From assembly GCA_946699065.1 (NCBI GenBank), contig CAMPDV010000518.1, forward strand, positions 161,829 to 225,828: DNA of 64,000 nt. Direction: 5' to 3'. This DNA comes from Loxodes magnus. Its lineage: Eukaryota > Ciliophora > Karyorelictea > Loxodida > Loxodidae. Both the position numbers and the translations under genes were made by a program. Of the stretch, positions 11,691 to 24,384 are shown piece by piece. The notes beneath the pieces were generated by a model. That model was not told where the DNA came from and searched no databases. It was given only the letters and a program-made list of their open reading frames with translations. How positions within the stretch are numbered: the first letter of the stretch is position 1; every line of letters begins with the position of its first letter.

Positions 11691-11900
11691 ATTCTTATTA
11701 AAATTTAAATTTTAAATAATTTAAAAAAAATTAATTTTTCTAAAAAAATTTTTATTTTTTGTGTATCTTAAATCTAAAATTATAAAAGATTTAGTTATTT
11801 AAGCTATTTAATATATTTATTTATTTTATTTTTTGCAATAATTTATTAAGAATTATTTATTTAAATTTTAAAGTAAATAAGTATTTAATTTTATTATAAA

Positions 11901-12304
11901 AAATAAAATGGATGTCGGGTGCGGCAGAAAATCTAGTAGGTAATCTGATACAGTGTATACTGCATTGCGAGTAATCTCGCACTAGATTCACCACTGGGAA
12001 GGATAAACAAGCCAGGAAAGAAAAACCTAACTTGCCCGAGGGTTTTCGCTAACAGTATGAAAGTTCGACTGACGAATCTACTGATGACTTAATAACTAAT
12101 TCTTATTTGGATCCTATTCAAGAAGACTGAAGCACTTAATTCAAGTTTCGAGAATAATTTTTATTAAGTAAGATCTCATTTAGAGGAGCTGACGTGAATC
12201 ATTGGACTATTAGAATTTTAACAAGAATTATGAGAAAATATTTTCTTAATATTAATATTAATATTGAAAGAGTTGCGCACCAACGAGATGCTACGCGCTC
12301 TATA
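11901..12304 (+). repeat. Right terminal inverted repeat of element B
   Basis: The inner edge AAATGGATGTCGGGTGCGG and the outer tip GCTCTATA mirror the left end. Contains a perfect short hairpin, GCGAG-TAAT-CTCGC, whose stem differs but still pairs in the copy at 1929. Confidence 0.85.
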
Positions 12305-12305
12305 A

Positions 12306-12346
12306 TAATCTTTATTTATTATTTATTTATTTATTTATTTATTTAA
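12306..12346 (+). repeat. ATTT tetranucleotide microsatellite
   Basis: About eight to nine ATTT/TTTA units immediately outside the right tip of element B. Confidence 0.8.
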
Positions 12347-12773
12347 AAATTAAGAAAAATATCCATTTGAAAATTATTTATAAGTAGATTATTTTTTCAT
12401 AGTCTGATAAAACTAACCAATTTTTATTATTTTTAATCCTCATAAATAAAATAAATTGAATAGCGACTACTACTTTTTTTAATGATCAAGTTCTTATATC
12501 TAGATTTAAAAAATTGTAAATAAAAATAAATAATTTATTTATTTAAAATATTTTTGACTTTATTTAGCTTTTAATAAATTTATTCTTAAACATAATCTAT
12601 TAAAAATAAAACAGTTCTATTATTTATGCGTAATATTTATAAGTTTAATATAATCTAAATTTTATCTTAGCATAAAATATTTTTTCTCATCAAATAGATT
12701 TTTTATTATTTTCTAATAGCTACTAAGCAATAAAAATATATTATTTATTCTATTTTTTTAGTATTTTATAAAA

Positions 12774-13420
12774 AATGGCTCCAAAGAAGCAAATCTCTCC
12801 ATTAAAGCATAATAATCTTAGTAAGACGTTGCAAAAAATATTTTCCTTCTTTTGATAGAGAATTAAAATAAACAACGGCTGTAATTGATCTTTATTGCCG
12901 AACTTAAGGTTTATAAATTCAATGAAATTTTAAATTTTGAAAACTCAATTTGATGAAAGGAATCAACTCTAAAACTGTCATTATAGCAAATTTAAGGGGA
13001 AATTTTAAATACAAGAATCTGTATGCTAGAAAGATACTAAATAATTAACAAATTAATGGAATTAGAATAAAAATATATACCAAAATATATTAAATAAGGA
13101 AGAGTAACGATATATAGATACAGCAAGCAGCCAAGACATAAATAAAAATTTTCTAACAATTTAAATAAAAAAATTAGAAAATTATATAAGAAAAAATTTG
13201 CGATCAAGTAGGTTTTACTTACAGAAAAAAATATTTAAAGTAAATAAAAAATATCCCCTATATCTAAAAAGCAGTTTATGAATACAATAGAAAATGATTG
13301 AGATTTGACCTATAAGAAAAAATCACGAAAACTAATCTTAAAATCATCAAAATTCATGACATTGAAGATCCAAACAGGTTAAGGTGAATATATTTTTTAA
13401 ACAATAAATTAAATTTAGTA
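12774..13420 (+). pseudogene. Unrecognised coding remnant, possibly transposase-like
   Basis: Begins with Met at 12776 (MAPKKQISPLKHNN). After a frame change near 12830 it reads FDRELKQTTAVIDLY, then KGINSKTVIIANLRGNFKYK, and near the 3' end VGFTYRKKYLKQIKNI and HDIEDPNRLRW. The order (a helix-rich N-terminus, then G-F-T-Y-R-K-K) faintly recalls Tc1/IS630-type transposases,but no catalytic acid block could be placed. GC falls off after 13420. Confidence 0.25.
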
Positions 13421-13429
13421 AATCAAATA

Positions 13430-16400
13430 AAGGTGATATCTCAATAATAAATTATGTTATGCTAAATTTCAAACAGTTAAAAATTTAATAAAAAATGAAT
13501 TAATTTTAGATATCAGTAGAACAAATTTATTTTGAAGAGGCTTAATTGAAAAAAATATATAATAAGAAAAATAATTAAATTTTTATTTTAATACTTAGAT
13601 TAGAAATAAAAATTAGATTATATTTGTAAAATTATTTTTTAGTTATAAATATTTTCAAGGTTTAAGAAATTAAACTCTAATTTATACCAAATAATATGTG
13701 ACCATGTAAATAATATTTAGATGATAATTTTATATAATGACTTAATAATTTAAATTACTTCACTTTTATTTCAATTTTTCTTAAACTTCAAACTAACAAG
13801 AAATAAAATGATTTATAGTAACCTATTTTAAAATAAAAGTTAAAAGCTTATAAAGATAAGAACAAATAACAATTTTAGTTCTAGTTTAATTTATTTATTT
13901 CTTAATAATCCTGAAATAACTTTATGTTCTAAAATATAAAAATACTTTAAAGATATAATTTAAAGTTAATTTAATTATAATTAAGTTTGTAGTTAAATAA
14001 AATTTAATTTATAGTTATTAAAATGAATAAAAACCATTTTTAAAAAAGACTATTAGTTTAAAATTAAAGAATTAAGAATTATTAAAAAATAAAAATTGTA
14101 AATTAGATTAATATTTCATTAATTTTCTAATATTAAAGTGAAATTTTGTAGTTTTATAAATTACAATATTTTAAAATAATAAATGTAAACTAAAAAGTAT
14201 ATAGTAAAGCCATTAATTAATTTTTTATTTTATTTTATAATTTTATTAATTTCCTTTAATTTTTTAATTAATTTTAGATCTATTATTCATTTTCTTCTGC
14301 TTGCATTAAAAATTATTTTTTTATTTCTGCATAATTTTCTCATTTAAAGTATTAAAAGTAACAAAATTTTAAAATTAATAAATGTTATATAATCAACAGT
14401 ATATTATAAAAATATAATAGATAAAGAATTAAGATAAATAATGAAAAAAGTGATGCAATTGTACATTTTAAAGTTTCAAAATATATAAATGATAAAAAGT
14501 AAATGTCATCTTAAGTTTTAACTAATTTAAAAAGTTAATTGATAATAATATTTTTTACTTAAAAATAGAAAAAAGTAATAAATATACTTATAATTTCTAT
14601 ATAAATACTTTCATTTAAATTGGATATAAAAACAGTGATATTTAAATAATTAAATTTTTATGAATTAGAGATTATATAAATATAATTTAAAATAAAAATA
14701 TTAGCTTTATTCAATAATAGTTTATTATTGCACATATTTTAATTAAATATGTAGATAATTATATAAAATATAAATATATTTATAAATATAAATTACCTAA
14801 TTTTACTAATTTTAAATAAATAAATAGATAAATAAACTTTATTGTTATTATAATTAAAAAAGTAACTTTATATTAGAGAAACTTTGTTAGATCTACGTTC
14901 ACTTTTTACCTTATTTTTATAATTTTATATACTTTAATTTATATATTATAGTGATTATATAAGTTTTTTGCTTTTTAACTTTATAAATAATCATCAAAGT
15001 ATTAAAAAAATTAAATATTTTACAATAAATATCTCTAATATATAATTTTAACTATTAAGATTTTATCTAAACTTAATAATTAGTATAAATCATATTGATC
15101 AAATAAAAATAACCATTCTATTAAAGAGTAATACAATTAAATAAGACTAAAAATAAATCATCAGCTACTTATAAATAATTATTTTAAATATTATTTACCA
15201 AATTTCTTATCTTATTATTACCGATATTAAAGCAATTTATTATGCTTTATTTACATTTTTTAATATTTTATTGAGATTAATAATAAAAAAATTATGCTTA
15301 TTACAAATAAAAAAACTTATTAGAAGATAAACAAAAAGTTTTATTAGTAGAATTTTATTTAAATTTAATTAAAAAAAGAGTAATTTATTATTTTTAATTA
15401 TATAAGAAAAAATTAAATTAAATCAATTTTATAAAGATTTTTAATTTAAGATTAAACTATTTACTGCTTTTTTTCAGCATCTTTAGATTAATTCTTTACT
15501 ATTTATTTTTTTAAAGCTTATATGAAAAAAGAATTTATAAAATTAAAATAAATGATTTAATTATATTTTATTTTTATTTCTTATGAATGAATTATTTTTA
15601 TGATAAATAAATAAAAATTACAAAAATTAATTTTTCTAAATTATAAATTTAATTTTATAAAAATTGATAAATTAAAAGTTAAAACAAGAAACTTAATATT
15701 TTTTAGTTAATTTTTGCTAAATAAATAAGTATAAATTGTAAAAATATATTATAATGATTATTTAAATGTAATAATAAATAATTTAGAAGATATAAAACCA
15801 TAATTCTATATTATGGAAATATAATAAATATTTAAAATTGTTTAATTATTTCTTATTAGCTTAAAACAATTATTTTATTTATTTTTTTGTTAAATAACAA
15901 GGTTCAATTTTAAATAAATATAGAGATTATATAAATAATCAAAATATATTTAAAGATATAATTAAAGTTTATGGCAAATTAATAGAAATATTTACAAGAA
16001 GATTAAATAAATTAATTTTTATCTTAATAAAATTTTCCTATTTGAATCTGTTTAAATGGTTGAAATAAAAGTAAAAAAGAAAATATATAAAAAAGGAATA
16101 AAATAAAAAAGATTATTCATCGTGTAATTTTTAGAGTAAAGGAGTTAAATTATATTATTTTTTAAATTAAAATTTGCATTAGATTATTTTAAGCAATTTT
16201 TTGGACTAATTATTTATTTAAAAAATCAGAAATGTCTTAGTTTTTTAAATTTTTTCTATCGAGGATTAAAATAAAAAATATTAATTTAAATTATTGCTAA
16301 ATCATAAAAAACTCCATAAGAATAATCATTACTGATATAAAAAAATTAATTAGAAATTAGAAATAAGAATTTTAATAAATTTTTAAATTTCTCTTAAATA

Positions 16401-17150
16401 TTTATAAATTTACATTAAATATATAAAAATTTTAATACTACTTCTAATAATTTCATTATCTATAAAGAATAAAAAATCTTATTATATATTTAAAAATTAT
16501 TTTACAATTAGTTTTAATTATAAGATACTCAAAAATAAATTTTTAAAAAGTATTTTTTCAATTTTTTTGTTATATTTAACTTTTAATTTTTTGCTAGTAA
16601 CTTCTTCTTTAAAAATATTATCAGATTTAGAAATTTAATATTTTAAAAAATTTAGATGTAGATTAATTATTATATTTTATTTAATAAATCATTAAAAATC
16701 TTAAGAAAAATCTAATATGATCATTATATTCAAATTTTCAAAATTTCCATTATTCAATTTCAAAAAATAAAATTATTTTTTTATCATTTTAATTAAATTT
16801 TTTTCTTCTTTTATAAATTTAAAATTTTATCATCATATTATAGCTATTTTAATTAAAATTGATTACAACATTTGAATCTGCTTTTTAAGAAAATTATAAA
16901 TGAAAGCTAAAAAGATTCAATAAAATCTGAAAACTTAATTATTAAAATACTTAAATAAGAACCATTATACATATAAAATTAAGAATTATTTCTATTATTT
17001 TCTATTTTTATAAATAAAACAAAGTAAAATATAACAAATAATTTTATAATTAAGAGTAGAATTACTAAGATTATTAATAAAGAGTATGTTTAAATAATAA
17101 GGAAGATAAAGATTAAAAGTTCATTCAATTATATTTCATTCAACTATATA
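13430..17150. other. AT-rich region with no supported gene
   Basis: Very AT-rich, with long A and T runs and no stretch of protein-like composition, GC-rich block, tRNA or rRNA motif. Translation in any frame gives Lys/Asn/Ile/Phe/Gln noise. Probably intergenic. Confidence 0.6.
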
Positions 17151-17165
17151 TTAAATATCTTATAA

Positions 17166-18412
17166 TTGAAAAGATAGTGAAAGCTGATATTGGTTTTTTT
17201 ACTAAATTTTCTGCTTTTATGGATAGGAATAAGTTCCTTTCCTGTCGCTAAGAAAATCTCTGATCAGAGTCATTTTCTAAAGGAAACATTCTCTTTGAGA
17301 TTATCCGCTCTTGGTAGGGGCTTGAAGCCTGGCTGCTCATAGCGATAGAGCTCCCTAGCAACTGTGTCTGGAGCACAACAGGATATCCCCGTTAGTCCTT
17401 AAAAAAAGAGTCTTGGGTCTTCTAACTGGAAGGAGCTTCCAGTACCAAAAACTCTTTTAGTTACAATTAATTAATTAATTTTAACTAAAAGAGTTAGGGC
17501 CATCTTTGATTAGAGGGAACGCTTCCTAAAATCAAAGACAATAAAAGTTTTTATAACCATCTCTCAACTGTATTTGTCTTCATCTGAATCAATTTCAAAC
17601 TGAGGTAATTCTTCTTTCTATTCTATAAGCTAATAGAATTGCTCTTCCATCTTCTTGTAATTTTTCTCCAGCTTCTTTAAACAAATTCTAAGGTCATCGT
17701 TGTCCTTTTGAAGTTATTTATTTTGTTACTTTTAATTACCAATATCCTGCTTGAGTAATGTCACACTTGAATCTACTAATACCGGTTTCTTTCTATAAAT
17801 ACCTCCAAAGCAGTTTCAATATAGTCTCCTTGATGTTCCTTGATCTTTTCGGTGCTGCTCAAGCACTCTCCTTCACTTTAGACATTATCTTCATTAATGT
17901 CCAGTCTTTTGACAACAATAGAAAAGTTTTATTAAGGGCTTGGAGTAAAGTTTTTATTTTGTTTAAATTTTTTGTTCTATTTCCATCTTACCTATTTGAG
18001 GTTAGTGTTTATTAATTTTTAATTGGACTTCTTCTTCAATTTTCTATGGATTTGATGCTAGATTTTTTCTATCAATACAAATTTGGAAGTTAAGGCTTCA
18101 AATTAAAACAAAACTTATCTTACCTAGCCTTTATCTTCCTTTTTTATCTTACAAAAGAAGCTTAAGATTCATGTTTTCTGCCTTGAGGGTTTAAATTTCT
18201 GCATCTATTTTCTCAATTAAGGAATTAAGCTAAATAATGACTTGCTCATTGGGTTTCTCAAGGTTTTTAAGTTCGTTAGGAAATTCAGTATTTCCCAATC
18301 CTTAACAAGAGTATTTATCTTTTTTGAATTATTGGTTCTTATTAGTTAACTGAGACTTAATATTGATCTATTAGGTTAGAATTCAAGGTTTAGATTCCCG
18401 GATTTTTTCCAT
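17166..18412 (-). CDS. Coiled-coil protein, unrecognised, with candidate short introns
   Basis: Starts at Met 18412 (MEKIRESKPWILTQQ, Trp as TGA), then coiled coil (LNSLIEKIDAEIQTLKAEN). The middle part reads best one frame over (IVVKRLDINEDNVQ, then GDYIETALEVFIERNRY) before returning to the first frame (LQKDNDDLRICLKKLEKNYK). A 55-nt GTAAG...GATAG segment at about 18064-18118 would give exactly the needed shift. A 15-nt GTAAGATGGAAATAG at about 17985-17999 lies on codon boundaries after it. The C-terminal 130 codons are GC-richer (DPRLFFQGLTG, YEQPGFKPLPRADN, KWLWSEIFLATGKELIP, both Trp TGA). A TGA at 17564-17566 could instead be the stop. The 3' end is uncertain. No family recognised. Confidence 0.5.
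17450..17537. repeat. Two adjacent inverted repeats (hairpins)
   Basis: A perfect 13-bp inverted repeat (AACTCTTTTAGTT at 17450-17462, AACTAAAAGAGTT at 17483-17495) is followed by a second pair (CTTTGATT at 17504-17511, AATCAAAG at 17530-17537) with an inner GGAA/TTCC. They lie within or just after the coiled-coil gene, depending on which TGA is its stop, and could form a 3' RNA structure. Confidence 0.6.
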
Positions 18413-18871
18413 TTTTATTTATTAATAAAATATCGAAAGTTTTTTATTTTTATTATAGTAGTCCATCATAAATCGTGAAAAATAAATAACTACAAGATTG
18501 AATTTTAGTAAAAATACATACAAAACTCTTGCCTATAAAAGATAATGCTACGATTATTATAAGAAGCTTTTGTTCAAGTAAGGTTAAAAATCATTTTTAA
18601 GAAAAAACAACAGAAGTGAAATAAGATAGAATAAAATTTACCTCATTAAAAAAACTATTAATATATACATAAAAGCGTATTCTAAATAAAAAATAAATAG
18701 GTTATTACAATTTAATTTTAAACTTGTAGAATTTTTTTCTTTATTAAATTTTATCTTCCCTAATAATTTATTTCCATAGATTTTGATTTAAATTTATCTT
18801 AAAAAATTAAAGAGATTTAATAAATTAATATTTAAGAAATTAAATTGAATAAAAATGTTTTTAAGAGTTTT

Positions 18872-21800
18872 TCATTTTTTATTCCTTTTTTTTTCCTTTT
18901 TTCTATCCTCTCTCACTTTACTCTTTTTATTTCTTCTTCCCTGTTTATTTTTCTTATTTTATTTTTCATTTTAAATTTTTTATTTTATTTATGGAATGAT
19001 TTAATTAATATCGGCGTCTTAAACTTCAATTGGCTATTGATACCCTAAATCATCTTTTTTTTCTTCTTCCTTAAAATATAAATTTTGCATTTTTTATTTT
19101 AAATTAGTTCTTTTTGATTTAGTTCCTTAAAAGATAGTTAAATTTAAATCGTTCTGCTCTCTAAGCTAAGAAGATATTATTTAAGAATGGTCTATTTGTA
19201 ATTAAATTTAAGAAATATCATTAGTTATATTGGGCATCTAAATTGATTCTGCTTATATTTTTCTTTTTTCTCTATATTGCTAAATAAAGTTTCTTATATT
19301 CAATATTATCATTCCCACTGTAACTATGAAAATAAAAATACTAGATGCATATAATATAAAACCTCCTACTTTGCTTATTTACTTTTCATTTAGCCCTTCC
19401 AATTCCATTTTTTCTTTTTATGCATCGAAATAAAAATTAGTTAGATAAATGCACATCAAAAAAGCTTCTACACAGCTTTCAAAGTAATTTCGTTTATTAT
19501 TTCGAAAAGGTTTATAAAAGATCAGAAAGAGAATTTATAAAAAGCAGGTAAGAGTCATTAGAATTATTTAAGCTTTAGGATGATTGATAAGTAGTATAAG
19601 CAAGGAAGATAAGAAGAATCGTCTAATAAGAAAGACTGTATAAAAAATAGATAACTTATTAGGCTAGAAATCCTAGAAGAAAATATTAAATTTAATCCTG
19701 ATTTAAGTTTATTATTCTTCTTATTCTCCACTTTATTATCCTTTTTGAAAATAAGCTTAAACTATTTTGAAAGAATATAAAATTGCTAGAGCTTAAATGA
19801 TCTGCATATGATAACTTACAATGAATACAAAAGTTAATAGCAAGTTTAAAGTGGTAACAATTTCTTTAAAATCTAAATTGTAAATTTATATAAAAATAGC
19901 GAAATTCAAGTTTAAACATTAGCCTAAATAAAATCCTATCACTGCTTCATATTAATATAAATTTAGAAGTTTTTGTAGTACTTTAGCGTTTTTGAATCTA
20001 TAACTTAATATTCTAAAAATAAAGCTCAAAGTCAAAATAGATAAAACTATAAAAATGGAATTAAGTGAGTTAGCTAGGAATAAACTAGAACTATATTTAA
20101 GCATTTTTCAAATATTTTATTCAACTTCGTTGTTATTTCATTATATTTCAAAAAAGTCAACATTAAGTCCAAAAGGTAATTTTAAGTTAAAATTCTAGAA
20201 ATAATAATTGTTAAGATTATCAGGTCTAGGTACATTGATATAGGCATTTAGCATTATCATTTAAGTAATAAAAGCTACAAATCAGAATATCTAGAAGCAA
20301 TTTTATGCAACTACGCTTTATAAAATAATATTACTTTATGCTGAAACAAGACCTATATATTAAGATTAATATTAAATATTTTCCGTCAAATCAGTGAAAA
20401 ATTGTTCTGTATCAGTTACTTTAAAATCAAATGATTAACTTGATATATTTAAATCAGAATTATTTTTTTAGCATTGCTTAATATTCTACTCACATTTCAA
20501 GCAAGTTTAGTTTTAAATAAAATAACCTTCATCAAAAGAACAATTTGAGATACATTAACCTTCTAATAAATAATAACCATTTTCACATCTTAAGCATTCT
20601 CTTCCATTCACATCACAGTTTAAGCATTTATCAGTTATCAATTCACATTTATAGCATGTTTAATTTTAAACAAAATACTCATCAAAAGGGCAACTTTAAA
20701 CACAAACATTATTTAATAAATAATATCCTTCTATACACTTATTACATTCTAGTCCTGCTAAGTCACATTAAGCACATTTATCATTCTTTTCTTCACATCT
20801 ATAGCAAGTCTAATTTTATTCAAAGTAAAATTAATTAGGACATTTGGCAACACATTAACCTTCTAATAAATAATAACTATCTTCACATCTTAAGCATTCT
20901 CTTCCATTCTCATCACAGTTTAAGCAATTATCAATCTTTTAATTGCATTTATAGCAGGTTTAATTTTAAGTAAAGTAAGTTAAGTTTTAAGGACATTCTG
21001 AAACACATTCATTATCAATTAAAAAATAGTCTATTATGCATTTATTACATATTTTACCGTCTAAATCGCATTATAAACATTTTTCTAAATTTACTTTGCA
21101 TTCTTAGCAAGTCTAATTTTATTAAAAGTAAAATTAATTAGGACATTTGGCAACACATTAACCTTCTAATAAATAATAACCATCTTTACATCTTAAACAT
21201 TCTCTTCCATTCTCATGACAGTTTAAGCATTTATCAGTTATCAATTCACATTTATAGCATGTTTAATTTTAAATAAAATACTCGTTTTAAGGACAACTTT
21301 AAACACAAATATTATCTAATAAATAATATCCTTCTATACACTTATTACATTCTAGTCCTGCTAAGTCACATTAAGCACATTTATCATTCTTTTCTTCACA
21401 TCTATAGCAAGTCTAATTTTATTAGAAATAAGTTTCATTTGGACACATTGTAACACATTAATCTTCCAATTATAAATAAGGATCTTTACATTTAATGCAT
21501 CTATTTCCATCAATATTGCAATTATTACAATTATCTATACTTATATTGCACTTAAAGCAAGTTTAGTTATAAACAAAATAACTATTATCAGAAGAACAAC
21601 TTTCTACACATTTTCCATCAAGTAAAAGATAAGGAAACTAACATTATAGGCATATTTATCCTTCACTTTCGCAATATAAACAATTTTATATCTTTTAGTT
21701 GCATTTTAAGCAAACTTAGTCTTTATCAAAATAAGTTTAGTCTGGACAACTTGAAAAACATTAATCTTCTAGTAAGAGTCATGGAACTTAACATTTTGTA

Positions 21801-22831
21801 CAACTATCTCCTTCTAAATCACACTCTAAGCAATTTTTTATCTTTTAATCACATTTAGTGCAAGTTTCATTTTAAACAAAATAAGTATTATTAGGACAAC
21901 TATCAGCACATTAATTATCAAGATGAAGATAAGATTCTTAACATTAAATACAAATATCTCCTTATTAGGTGCAGTTTTAACAGAAACCAATAGTTTAGTT
22001 ACAGTAATCACATACTCCATCGTTATCTTTATCTTATTAATTACCAAAACAATTAGGTAAACACTCCTTTTCCTTAGAAATTTTTTATTAACATAGACAT
22101 TAATCTCCCTAAAATACTCAACCATAATAGCATTATAAACAATTACTTGTCTGAGCGCCATAACATTTTAAGCAGTAATCTCAGCATTAAACTATTTAAG
22201 TTGAAGTAAAACCTTAAAATTAATAGCTTAAGATAAGAGTAAAATCATTTCCAGTTAAGTATGAATTCTTATAATATCTAGCTGAATACATCCATCCATT
22301 AAAGTTAACTTATTAATAGTAGCATCCTTAGTAAATAAGATTATTTGAAGTAAAAGTTATTCATTCAAGAAAAGTTTGCTAATCACTAATAAAAATATTA
22401 TTAGTTTTAGAGTGTGTTAAAGTAAAAAAGGGTTTCAGTTAGTTATTAAGAGAAAATAATATAAACACTCAAATATCATAAATATATTCAGTTATAATTG
22501 TAATAGACTAATAATTTATAAGGTTTACGCAAAATTAAGTTAATGTATTTGTTTCTTAATATATGCAAAACTCTATATAAATTGAATTACTTTGATATAA
22601 TTATAAAAAGATAGCGCTCTAATAAGTTTAGTCGAATTTAATCCAAGCTGTAATACTAAATTGAGTTTGTGTCTAAGGATTAAAATTATAGTCTTAAAAT
22701 TTTTAGGAAGGAGCTTATTATTATTAAGAATAAGATTTAGGAGAGTTGGGAATCATTATATCAAAGAAATCTAGTTAAGCCAAAGTAAATTAGATAATCC
22801 AAAGACTTAGCATCAGTACTGTTATTTTCAT
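18872..22831 (-). CDS. Cysteine-rich multi-module membrane protein, 1319 residues, complete
   Basis: A single unbroken frame from Met 22831 (MKITVLMLSLWIIQFTLAQ, a signal peptide) to TGA 18872-18874. Next comes a concanavalin/LamG-like domain (SITTWIKFDQ, GWMYSARYYKNS), then about a dozen furin/growth-factor-receptor-like cysteine modules of the form C-P-x-x-T-Y-F...N-Q-T-C-x-K-C...C-x-x-C-...-G-x-x-C-x-K-C. The C-terminal half has several membrane helices and ends in ILNIRNFIQQYREKRK and a Lys/Glu-rich cytoplasmic tail. In-frame TGA at 20282-20284 and 20108-20110 read as Trp (QIFWFVAF, NIWKML). Such proteins are common ciliate surface proteins; the ligand is unknown. The first ~1900 bp lie in the inverted-repeat arm and are shared with the gene at 61370. 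Modules near 20560-20920 are recent copies of those at 21160-21520. Confidence 0.9.
20560..21540 (-). repeat. Intragenic tandem duplication of cysteine modules (~300/600-bp periods)
   Basis: The sequence CTATACACTTATTACATTCT recurs at about 20731 and 21333, and GACATTTGGCAACACATTAA at about 20841 and 21144, giving periods close to 602 and 303 bp. Both are multiples of a two-module unit, so the frame is kept. The outer breakpoint of the large inverted repeat (20923) falls within this array. Confidence 0.8.
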
Positions 22832-24384
22832 TTTATTATTAAATAAATAATTATAAAGCTATTTAAATATATCTATTTATAATTTATTTTTATTTATTTA
22901 TATCCTTTAAGCTACTCTTTCTCAATTGTTGAATGCATATACTTCTCTAAGTATAATTTAAATTTTTATTGCTAGAAAATCCTTTTTCTATTAAAAGTAA
23001 CTTAAATTATTTTTAATTAAGAATTAATTAATTATTCCTTTTGTTTCTTAGATAACAATAAAATTCCTAATAATTAGTAGCATAGAAATCACTGTTATCT
23101 AAATTAAAATAGCCTCTTTATTTTAATATCTAGATATTGATACTTAATGAGAAAATAGGTTTGGTTATAGCAATAAGTTTCTTAATTTATGAACTAAAAG
23201 CATAATATTTTATTAATTATTAATAGAGATTTGTTTATTTAATTTGTAGGTTTTACTTATTTTATTAGCTATCTCAGTTTGTTTTTACCATAAATTAACT
23301 TAAATCTAGAATTTATTTTAATATTTAATTGTATATTATGTATCTAGTTATCTTTTGCTGGAAATACAGTTACTCCCTGTAAAATTATTCTAAGATGCTT
23401 TAAATTAAACTGTTTATTTATTAAAGGAACCAAATGTTCTTTATTATTCTTAGCAATAAGAAAGAATTTAAGATTTCAAGTTGTTTAATAGCTAACATTT
23501 ATTAGCCAATCAATTATTTTATAATTTAAACTTCAAGATAGTGTAGTTATGGATTAGATATAAACAGATATTAATAGGTTTAAATTCTAATATTCTAACT
23601 AAAGGTATTTAATACTATTTACTTTATATATATTTTCTAGTTACAAATACCAGGATACAAATAATATTATTGGCTTAAAAAACCCAAATTTTAGAAATAA
23701 TTTTGGTTATATTTCCTTGTGGATTAATTATATTCAAAAGATCTAAAATTAAATTTTAAATCAATTATGATATGCATACAGAAGAGAAAGTAACAGTATA
23801 ATTTAGAAAGTTTGGAAGCAAGTTTGCTAGAAGATAAAATATTAAAATTGAGTTTTATATGGAAAGTATAGCATAAATTGAGAAATAAGCAATTTTGCCT
23901 TTTCACTAATAGAAGTTATAAAATCGATTGCATCTACTAAGATAAATTATCAAGTGTCTTTTAATCTTACTAATTAGTCATCACCAAACGTAGAATCGAA
24001 GAAAGGATTGAGAAAGGTGTAAAAGCAGTACATTATAAAAAATAAAGATAAGAGCAGAGGAGTAAGGATTTTAGATTTATAAAAAGGAGCTTAGTAAATT
24101 TAGGCGGTATTAGTGTAATAAAACTACAAATTTAAACTCTGAAATAATAAGTCCTCTAATGACTAAAATACCTTAAATTAAAATTATAATACTAAAGTTT
24201 AAAAATCTTAGTATTAATAAAGACTTTAAATAAGTAAGAAAGTATCTAACTATCAAAAGATACTAATTATATCTTAGTTTAATAGTAATGCTTAAAAAGT
24301 AAATTAAAGATATTTATTTAATTAATTTAGTTATTAATAAAGATAAGACTTTTTGTTTAGTAAATAGCTATAATTTAAATAATT
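22832..24384. other. Intergenic, no supported gene
   Basis: AT-rich spacer between the divergently oriented cysteine-rich gene and the 459-residue gene, probably holding both promoters. No TATA or other element can be distinguished from background. Confidence 0.5.

Larger units (their letters stand above)
7571..12304. mobile_element. Element B: complete 4.7-kb element with ~400-bp terminal inverted repeats
   Basis: The outer tips are perfectly inverted (TATAGAGC at 7571, GCTCTATA ending 12304), and inverted homology continues for about 400 bp. The interior contains, in order, a piggyBac-like transposase remnant (+), a coiled-coil gene (-), a 94-codon gene (+) and a C-terminal fragment of the cysteine-rich membrane protein family (+). 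Target-site duplication is unclear: the flanks read TTA on the left and ATA on the right. The long inverted repeats resemble the Tlr style of ciliate element more than typical piggyBac tips, so assignment to a superfamily is open. Confidence 0.75.

Noticed and set aside
7571..12304. DIRS-type retroelement (inverted termini, ~4.8 kb)
   Set aside because: No reverse transcriptase, RNase H or tyrosine recombinase motif is visible in the interior.
17880..17930. Second zinc-knuckle-like string (CCQKTGHQWRQC) in the 17-18 kb gene
   Set aside because: The first Cys is misplaced, and an adjacent frame reads far more convincingly (RLDINEDNVQ). A candidate intron leads into that frame.
22000..22161. 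107-codon standard-code frame at 21838-22161 (and 62043-62366)
   Set aside because: It lies in another frame of the cysteine-rich gene and is a shadow of it.
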